Assembly: GCF_026340305.1 (NCBI RefSeq) | Contig: NZ_JAPEPI010000005.1 | Location: 1 to 64,000, forward strand | Reading direction: 5' to 3' | From: Streptomyces sp. NBC_01381 | GTDB taxonomy: Bacteria; Actinomycetota; Actinomycetes; Streptomycetales; Streptomycetaceae | DNA: 64,000 bases | In this document: positions 51,345 to 58,600 of the stretch, piece by piece | Layout: each line of letters begins with the position of its first letter | Numbering within the stretch: the stretch's first letter is position 1 | Position numbers and translations under genes: made by a program | Notes under the pieces: generated by a model | Told to the model about the DNA's origin: nothing | The model's input: only the letters and a program-made list of their open reading frames with translations | Databases searched by the model: none

Positions 51345-53480
51345 ATGTGGTTTCGTATGCTTGGCCCTCTGGAAGTCATCAAGGACGGACGATCTATAGC
51401 TCTGGGCGGAACCAAGCAGAGAGCCACTCTGGCCTACTTGCTGCTGAATGCGAATCGCGTGGTGCCCACCTCCGAACTACTGAATGCATTGTGGGCGGAA
51501 GAGAAGGCTCCGGCAACAGCGCGTAAAATTCTGCAAAATTCTGTCTGGGGGCTGCGCCGGGCATTAGCGGCCCATCAGGCCGGGCCCTGGTCCGAGATTC
51601 TGGTGACGAAGACACCGGGATACATGATCCAGGTCGACCCTGACCAGGTCGATCTCCATGTGTTCCATCAGCAGACCGCCGAGGGGCGGGCCGCCCTTGA
51701 GGCGGGATTCCCGGACAAGGCGGCGAGGACCCTCAAGGGCGCGCTGGACCTGTGGCAGGGCCAGGCCCTCACCGACCTCGCGGAGGCCGGGTTCCGCTGG
51801 CCCCAGCTCACCGCCGCGGGGAACACGCGGCTCGACACGATCGAGGACCACTTCGAGGCTGAACTGCAGTGCGGGCGGCACCAGTCGACGCTCGGTGCAC
51901 TGGAGTCGATGGTCGAGTCCGAGCCGCTGCGCGAACGCATGTGTGGCCAACTCATGCTGGCGCTCTACCGCTGCGGCCGGCAGGCGGACGCCCTGGATGT
52001 CTACGGTCGCCTGCGGACCTTGTTGATCGACAACCTGGGTCTGGAGCCCCGGCGTGAACTCCAGGCGCTTCAGCACGCCATCTTGAACCACGATGCCGGA
52101 CTGTCCCCGTCCGGGCCCTCCCCGTCCGGGCCCTCCGTGTCCGGACCCTCCGTGTCCGGACCCTCCGTGTCCGCCGAGGGTGACGCAGGCGTCCGCTCCT
52201 GCGGGGCTTCGACCGCGGACCGGGAAGCGGCCGAGCCGGGGGCGGACTTCCCCGAACCGGTTGCGCGGGCGACCGAGATGCCGGCGCCTCCTCATGTCGT
52301 GGCCCTTCCGCCCCCGTCGCCCGCGCCGGCTGTTGCGACAGCACCGACGGGGACGCGCCGTGTCGTGAGCGTGCTTCTCCTGAGGCTGGACTTCGGGCCT
52401 GCGCCGGAAGCCTCGCCGTCAGGCGAGAACGACGACCTGCGCGATGGCATGGCCGACCGCGTCCGCGGCCTCGTCGCCGCGTTCGACGGCGCGGTCATCG
52501 GCTCGCTCGGCTCCACCCACCTGGCGGTCTTCGACGCCCTGGACTCGGGCGGCAACCACGCATGGTCCGCCGTGCGCGCTGCCATGGCGATCCGCAACGA
52601 ACTCCACGCCAAGGGCTCCTCCGCCCCGCTCTCGCGACCGGGTCAGGAACGGTGCGGTCCCACGCTCCACGCCGCGGTGGCGACCGGAGAGGCATGCTTG
52701 CGGTACGGCGGGAGCGGGGACACCGGGGCGGGGTGGTCTGCAGACGGGGAACCGCTCGACGAGAGCCAGTTCCTGCTGGGCCATGCCGAGTCCGGCGAGA
52801 TACTGGTGTGCGGGAAAACGCGTCAGATGACGGCTTCGGCCGTGTACTACGACAGTGCGGGCGACATCGAGCGCGCGTGGAAGGCCACAGAGGAACGCAC
52901 CCGTTTCCCCGGGGTCCAACTCGGCCCCGCCGACCGGGAGGTCGAACTCGACGTCCTGCACGGCCTGTGGCACCGGGTGCGCCATCACGGCACGCCCCAT
53001 GTCGTCACCGTCCTCGGCGGCCCCAACACCGGCAAGAGCCAACTGCTCAAGGAATTCGAGCGCCGCATCCTGGACCTGCCGATCCCGCCCCGGTTCCTCT
53101 CGTACTCCGTGCCCTGCCAGTCGCCGGGGCGGCTGTACGGGGCGGAGGCCCTGGCCGAGCTCGTGGGTCTGCTGGACCGTGAGGTGTTGTCCGGCGGTTC
53201 GGCGGAGCCGCGTCCGGTCGTGATAGCCATCGACGACCTGCATCTGACCGACGAAACGCTCCTGGACTATGTGGGCAACGTGTGCGGCGGGACGGCCAGC
53301 GGGCCGGTGTTCGTCGTCACGACGGCACGCCCGGAACTCTTCCGCAGGCGGCCGGCCTGGGGCGGCGGGATGTCGCTCATCACATCCCTCTCCCTGGACC
53401 CTCCGGCCCTGTTCGTCAGGAACGTCCTGAGGGATACCCGCCTCGGCACATCCGACGCACCGGGCCGCGGCGGCAACTGA
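51345..53480 (+). CDS. Large SARP regulator with cyclase-like and ATPase regions (SARP-C)
   Basis: A 711-residue paralogue of SARP-B with the same order: winged-helix domain 1-95 (MWFRMLGPLEVIKDG, GGTKQRATLAYLLLNANRVVPT), BTAD about 100-250, a linker with a five-fold (P/S)-x-S-G-P repeat near 254-278, a cyclase-like domain about 330-500, and a P-loop GGPNTGKSQLLKEF near 560. The P-loop keeps GKS but has Asn-Thr where SARP-B has Gly-Ser. Protein start set at ATG 51345 by alignment with SARP-B. Codon 74 is TTA (51564-51566), so translation should depend on bldA. SARP-B lacks a TTA by my reading. Likely an upper-level activator of the cluster. Confidence 0.86.
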   Translation: MWFRMLGPLEVIKDGRSIALGGTKQRATLAYLLLNANRVVPTSELLNALWAEEKAPATARKILQNSVWGLRRALAAHQAGPWSEILVTKTPGYMIQVDPDQVDLHVFHQQTAEGRAALEAGFPDKAARTLKGALDLWQGQALTDLAEAGFRWPQLTAAGNTRLDTIEDHFEAELQCGRHQSTLGALESMVESEPLRERMCGQLMLALYRCGRQADALDVYGRLRTLLIDNLGLEPRRELQALQHAILNHDAGLSPSGPSPSGPSVSGPSVSGPSVSAEGDAGVRSCGASTADREAAEPGADFPEPVARATEMPAPPHVVALPPPSPAPAVATAPTGTRRVVSVLLLRLDFGPAPEASPSGENDDLRDGMADRVRGLVAAFDGAVIGSLGSTHLAVFDALDSGGNHAWSAVRAAMAIRNELHAKGSSAPLSRPGQERCGPTLHAAVATGEACLRYGGSGDTGAGWSADGEPLDESQFLLGHAESGEILVCGKTRQMTASAVYYDSAGDIERAWKATEERTRFPGVQLGPADREVELDVLHGLWHRVRHHGTPHVVTVLGGPNTGKSQLLKEFERRILDLPIPPRFLSYSVPCQSPGRLYGAEALAELVGLLDREVLSGGSAEPRPVVIAIDDLHLTDETLLDYVGNVCGGTASGPVFVVTTARPELFRRRPAWGGGMSLITSLSLDPPALFVRNVLRDTRLGTSDAPGRGGN
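52104..52178. repeat. 15-bp tandem repeat inside SARP-C, about five copies
   Basis: Units of the type TCCCCGTCCGGGCCC (first two identical), then TCCGTGTCCGGACCC twice and a partial fifth. It encodes a flexible Ser-Gly-Pro linker between the activation and cyclase-like domains, so length variation would not break the frame. Confidence 0.8.
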
Positions 53481-53552
53481 CTGCCGGTGCCGGGCTCGTA
53501 GGGAGGCCCGTCGCGGGCCGGGCCTCCGGCAGCCGATGAACAGATGCGCCCG

Positions 53553-53582
53553 TATCGCGAACTCACCTATCGCGAACTCACC
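53553..53582. repeat. 15-bp perfect tandem repeat
   Basis: TATCGCGAACTCACC at 53553-53567 and again at 53568-53582, 72 bp after the SARP-C stop. The 53481-53769 stretch holds nothing else I can name. Confidence 0.7.
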
Positions 53583-53769
53583 TGTGGCGCTGCGCGGCCC
53601 CGGACGGAGTGCGTGCGCAGCGCCGTCTCGGTGACCACCGCTTCCTGTCTCTGCTCGGCGAATCAGCGCCCAGGGCACTTGGAGATCGGCACCGGGACGA
53701 CAGGCGCGCAGCCGCACGGGGGGACGGCTGCGCACCAGCTTTCAGGGTTTTGCCGCGACGGGGTCCGGG

Positions 53770-53967
53770 TCAGCTCTGCCGCGCCTCCTGCAGGACCCCT
53801 TCGCTGACGGCGTTTCCGGTCACCGCCGCGTCCAACACGTCCATCAGCCGGGCGATCTGCGCGTCCCTCAGGGAGAGGGCCCGGGAAACTCCCCAGGCGC
53901 TTCCCGCGACAAGGACGAGAGCCGTCGCCGCGAACCGCCAGTCCTCAAAGCTCTTCAGCATCGTCAT
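53770..53967 (-). CDS. Small membrane protein of unknown function
   Basis: A 65-residue frame starting MTMLKSFEDWRF, followed by one hydrophobic helix (about residues 13-27, ATALVLVAGSAWGV) and a helical tail SRALSLRDAQIARLMDVLDA. One membrane span is predicted. The ATG at 53967 has only a weak ribosome site, and an upstream extension to 54021 is open but unconvincing. It is divergent from TetR twin 2, facing away from the shared 51-bp element, so both may be controlled together. I do not recognise a family. Confidence 0.45.
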   Translation of the reverse strand: MTMLKSFEDWRFAATALVLVAGSAWGVSRALSLRDAQIARLMDVLDAAVTGNAVSEGVLQEARQS

Positions 53968-54021
53968 CCCGGTGCCTTGACTATGGACAGTACGAGTTCT
54001 ACTCAGTAATATTCGAACCAC

Positions 54022-54072
54022 TGACTTAACTTACGAGCTATAACAAACCATAGGCTAGCTACCATGTCAATG
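54022..54072 (+). promoter_or_regulatory. 51-bp promoter/operator element shared with TetR twin 1
   Basis: It aligns without gaps with the minus strand of 40897-40947. Common parts are TGACTTA, CTTAC, TAACAAACCATAGG and CATGTCAATG. Its central palindrome is degenerate (TAGGCTAGCTA) compared with the perfect ATAGGTAACCTAT at the other site. The element ends 24 bp before the ATG of TetR twin 2. Confidence 0.8.
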
Positions 54073-54095
54073 CCTACGAGTGCGAGGACGAAGCG

Positions 54096-54824
54096 ATGGG
54101 CCAGCAAACGTCAAGTCCCTGGGTGAAACGGCGCCGGCAGGCCACACTTCGCGAGATCCGCACGACAGCCCGCCACCTGCTGCGCGAGCACGGGCCGACG
54201 GGAGTGACGGTCAATGCCGTGGCCCGGGAGATGGGCATGAGCGGCCCCGCCGTGTACCGCTACTACGTCAGCCATGACGCCCTGGTCGAAGCGATCATCA
54301 CCGACTTCTATCAGGAGCTCACCTCGACGATGCTGGCGGCGCGGGACACCTGTTCCCCCGAACTCCCCGGCAGGCGGCTGCTGTTGACGTGCCGGGCGAT
54401 GCGCGCCTGGGCCATCGACCACCCCAGCGAGTTCAGCTGGATGTTCGCCAGCCCCGTGATGTCGGCGGTCAAGCCGGACGAGGAGTCCCCCCGGCAGCAG
54501 GCCGGGCAGCAGTTCGAGAGTGTCTTCCTCGACCAGCTCGCGGACGTATGGAAGCAAGCCCCTTACCCGGTGCCGGCCTTTGACGACCTGGCACCATCCA
54601 TCCAGCTGCAGATGAACGAATACTCGGCCCGGACGAACACCGCGCTCCCGCCCGAGGCCCTGCATCTGTTCCTGTCGAGCTGGATCAAGCTCTACGGCCT
54701 GCTGTGCATGGAGATCCTCCGCCAGCTCGACTTCGCCTACAGCGACCTCGAGCCGGTATTTGAGGAGAACCTGTACGAGCTGTGCGCCATGCACAATCTG
54801 ACGTACGAGCCCCCCTCCAAGTAG
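54096..54824 (+). CDS. TetR-family regulator, twin 2
   Basis: A 242-residue repressor, paralogue of the TetR at 40144. The DNA-binding region GVTVNAVAREMGMSGPAVYRYY is identical to that of twin 1, so the two probably recognise the same operator. The ligand-binding halves (FYQELTSTMLAARDTCSPELPG, LDFAYSDLEPVFEENLYELC) differ more, which would allow different effectors. ATG at 54096 has GAGGA seven bases upstream. Two ATGs inside the conserved upstream element (54064, 54070) are not in frame, so the start is firm. The gene converges on the thioesterase gene 64 bp away. Confidence 0.88.
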   Translation: MGQQTSSPWVKRRRQATLREIRTTARHLLREHGPTGVTVNAVAREMGMSGPAVYRYYVSHDALVEAIITDFYQELTSTMLAARDTCSPELPGRRLLLTCRAMRAWAIDHPSEFSWMFASPVMSAVKPDEESPRQQAGQQFESVFLDQLADVWKQAPYPVPAFDDLAPSIQLQMNEYSARTNTALPPEALHLFLSSWIKLYGLLCMEILRQLDFAYSDLEPVFEENLYELCAMHNLTYEPPSK

Positions 54825-54888
54825 CACCCGCCCCGGCGGAAGCGGGCCCTCCCTGCAAAAGCCCTCCGCCCGTCCGGCCGGCGGCAGG

Positions 54889-55638
54889 TCAGGAGGAGAG
54901 CAGCGACTCTCGCACCGCTGCCGCGACCTGCTGGACCTGGTCCTGGAGATAGAAGTGGCCGCCGGGGAAGACGCGCACCTCGGTGGGGGCCGAGGTGAGG
55001 CCCTGCCACTGCGCCGCCTCTTCCGGCGAGACGAGCGGGTCCGCCTCCCCGGTCAGCACCGTGACCGGGCAGTCCAGCGAGGCGCCCGGGGTCATGCGGT
55101 ACGCCGCAAGCGCCCGGTAGTCGGCCCGCACCGCCGGCATGATCATCGAGACCATCTCGGGGTCGTCCAGGATGTCCTTGCCGACACCCCCCAGCCGGTG
55201 CAGCTCGGTCAGCAACTCCTCGGCCCCGGACAGCAGATCGCCGGGGCGCGGCCCCGCCAGCGGAGCGGCACGGCCGGAGACGAACAGGCGCGTGAGTTCC
55301 TTCGACGGCTGGTCCCCACGCAGCGACACCGCCGCTTCGAAGGCCACGAGCGCGCCCATGCTGTGCCCGAAGAACGCGCACGGACGCCCGTCCGAGAGGA
55401 TCGCGCCCAGCTCCGCGTTGACGGCCTCGGCCATACGGGGAATCTCCTCGACCGGCTGCTCCCTGTGGCGGTCCTGGCGGCCCGGGTACTGCACCCCCAG
55501 CACCTCGACATCTGGTGCCAGCGCCCGCGCGAGCCCCGTGAAGGAGGTGACGGCGCCGCCCGCATGCGCAAAGCACACCAGCCGGAGGTCCCCCTGGCCC
55601 GTCACCCCCATCCGCCGTATCCAGTGGCTGCTGCCCAT
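54889..55638 (-). CDS. Type II thioesterase of the modular PKS
   Basis: A 249-residue alpha/beta-hydrolase that removes stalled or wrong acyl groups from ACPs. The nucleophile motif is GHSMGAL (Ser near residue 92), the oxyanion region LVCFAHAGGAVTSF (about 20-33), the Asp in GEADPLV (about 197-203), and the His in FPGGHFYL (about 225-232). The YPGRQDR segment is the mark of editing thioesterases. The ATG at 55638 lies 56 bp after PKS-C, from which it is probably co-transcribed. None of the modular PKS proteins in the window carries a terminal thioesterase domain. Confidence 0.9.
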   Translation of the reverse strand: MGSSHWIRRMGVTGQGDLRLVCFAHAGGAVTSFTGLARALAPDVEVLGVQYPGRQDRHREQPVEEIPRMAEAVNAELGAILSDGRPCAFFGHSMGALVAFEAAVSLRGDQPSKELTRLFVSGRAAPLAGPRPGDLLSGAEELLTELHRLGGVGKDILDDPEMVSMIMPAVRADYRALAAYRMTPGASLDCPVTVLTGEADPLVSPEEAAQWQGLTSAPTEVRVFPGGHFYLQDQVQQVAAAVRESLLSS

Positions 55639-55694
55639 GGTCGATGCCCTCTTCCTGTTGTCTGTGTCGGTGTCCGGGGCAGGCGGATGCGCCG

Positions 55695-58600
55695 CTACTC
55701 GGCCCCGTCGATCAGCGCGAAGAGCTCTTCGTCGCTGGCGGAATCGAGGTCGTCGGTGGAATCGGGGTCGTCGTCCAGCCCGGCCCCGGTCAGTTCCAGG
55801 AGCCGCTGCAGCTGTTCGGTGATCTGCCGCCGCAGCGCCTCGTCATCCCCGACGCCCCGGATGCGCTCCTCCAGCCCGCCCAGAGTGGTGAGCAGGGTGT
55901 GAGGTGCGGGGGTGTGCTGGACGGTGAGCTGTCCGTCGAGGAGCCGGGCCAGTGCGTCGACGGAGGGGTAGTCGAAGACGACGGTGTTGGCCAGGCGCAG
56001 TCCGCTCAGTGCGTTCAGCCGGTTCCGCAGCTCCACCGCGTTGAGGGAGTCGAAGCCCAGTTCCTGGAAGGCACGGTCCGTCTCGATCTCCCGCGGGTCC
56101 TCATGGCCCAGGATCCCGGCCACCACACTGCGCACCAGATCGGTCAGGACCCGCTCGCGCTCGCCCGGGGTCAGGCCCGCCAGCCGCGCAGCCAGCGCCT
56201 GCGCCTCCCCGCCGGTCTCGCCTCCGGCCGGGGACCGCCGCCGGCGCTGCGCGGGCACGAGGCCCTGGAGCAGTGCGGGCACGCTGTCACCGCGCTGGTG
56301 CAGGGCGCCGGTGTCGATGCCGGTGAGGGCCACCACCGGTTCGTCCGCCGCCAGGGCGGCGTCGAACAGGGTCATGGCCTGTGAGGACGGCATCGCTTTC
56401 AGTCCCATGCGGTTCAGTCGTCGCAGGTCGGTGTCGCTCAGGTCGCCGCTGATGCCGCTGGATTCCTCCCACAGGCCCCAGGCCATGGACACGGCGGGCA
56501 GTTCCTGGGCCCGGCGCATGGAGGCGAGTGCGTCCAGGAAGGTGTTGCCTGCTGCGTAGTTGGCCTGGCCCGCCGTGCCGAACAGGCCGGCCAGTGAGGA
56601 GTACAGGACGAAGGCCTTCAGGTCGAGCTCGCGGGTCAGCTCGTGCAGGTTCCAGGCGCCGTCGACCTTGGGCCGCAGTACCCGCTCCAGTTGTTCCTGG
56701 CTCATCTCGGACAGCAGGCCGTCCTCGGCCACACCGGCCGTGTGCACGACACCTGTCAGCGGGTGGTCTGCGGGCACACGCGCCAGCGCGTCGGTGAGGG
56801 CTTGGCGGTCGGCGACGTCGCAGGCGGCGAGGGTGACCTGTGCGCCGAGTTCTTGAAGTTCGGCGCGCAGTTCCCGGGCTCCGGGGGAGGTTTCGCCGCT
56901 GCGGCTGAGCAGCAGCAGGGACTGCACCTTGTGTTCGGTCACGAGGTGGCGGGCCACGATGGCGCCCAGGGTGCCGGTGGCGCCGGTGATCAGGACGGTG
57001 CCCTCACCCCAGTCCGGGCCCGCGCCGGTTGCGGCGGCGGGCACCAGACGCGGCGCCAGCAACTGCCCCTGACGCACGGCAACTTGCTCAAGCCCCGAGC
57101 CTGCGAGGGTCTGCAGGAGTCCGGCCACCTCGTCGGAGCCGGCCTGGGCCGGGCTCTCCTCCAGGTCGGCCAGGACGATCCGGCCCGGATGCTCCGACTG
57201 TGCCGAGCGCAACAGCCCCCACACCGCGGCGCCCGCCAGGTCGGTTACGCCCTCGCCGTTGACCGCGTCCAGCGCGCCCCGTGTCACCACGATCAGCCGC
57301 GAGTCCTCGAACCGGGCATCGCCCAGCCACGTCCGCAGCCATTGCAGAACCCCGCCCACCACACCACGCACCCCACCAGCAACATCCACGGAGGCAGAGG
57401 TCCGGCCGGATATCAGCGGTGCGGCGACCACGGCGGGTACGGACGCTTCGCCCCGGTCCACGGCCGAGGCGAGTGCTGCGAGATCGGCGTACGCAGGTGC
57501 GTCCGGCAGCGATTCCCCCAGAAGATTTTCCGTGTCTCCCAGGACGGCCCAGCTGCCGGTCGGCTCGTCGGCCGTGCCGGGCCCGACCGCCTCCCACTTC
57601 ATGAGGAACTGGTCGTCGCCGCGCGTTCCGCCCGCCTCGGCCAGGGCTTCCTTCGACACCGGACGCAGTGCCAGCGACTCCACGGAGGCGACCAGCGCAC
57701 CGGTCTCGTCGACCGCGGTCAGCGAGACCTCCGAGACGGCGGCGCCGGGGTCCGGCAGCGAGAGCCTAACGCGCAACGAGGCGGAGCTGGCGCCGTACAC
57801 ATTCACACCACCCCAGGCGAACGGCAGCTGCGACTGATCGTCCTGCGTGACGATCCCGGGCAGCAGCGGGTGCAGCGCCGCGTCCAGCAGCGCGGGGTGC
57901 ACCACATACCGGGGCGCGTCCGCGCGGCAGTCTTCCGGAAGGAGGATCTCGGCGTACACCTCGCCGTCGCCCCGCCACACGCGGCGCATCCCCCGGAACG
58001 CAGAGCCGTACGCGTAGCCCCGGTCGATCAGCCGCTCGTAGGCGCCGTCGAGCGGCACTTCCGTAGCGCCTTCGGGCGGCCACACCGTGAGGCCCGCGGC
58101 CGCGGAGGCATCGGCTCCGGCTTCCTTCGTTCCGAGGGTTCCTTCGGCGTGCACCTTCCACGTGCGGTCCAAGTCGCCGTCCGCGTCGGCGGAACGGGAG
58201 AAGACGCTGATCTCGCGTCGACCGGCGTCGTCGGGTGTGCCCACACGTACGGACACCTGGATCCCGCCGTGCTCCGGCAGCACCATCGGCGCGATGAGGC
58301 GCAGTTCCTCGACCCGGTCGCAGCCGACTTCGTCGGCCGCGCGGGCGGCGAGTTCGAGAAGGCCCGTACCCGGCACGAGAACCATGTCGTGGATGGTGTG
58401 GTCGTTGATCCAGGGGTGGGTGTGCTGTGAGAGGTGTCCGGTGAGGACGATCTCGTCGGTGCCGGCCAGGGCGAGGGCGGCGCTGAGCATCGGGTGCTCG
58501 ATGTTCTCCAGCCCGAGTGCGGCCGGGTCCGCGGGGGAGGCCGTCTCCTCCAGCCAGTAGCGCTGGCGCTGGAAGGGGTAGGTGGGCAGGGCGACACGTC

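Noticed and set aside
54829..54888. Terminator between TetR twin 2 and the thioesterase gene
   Set aside because: Only five-base arms can be paired, much weaker than the other convergent terminators here.
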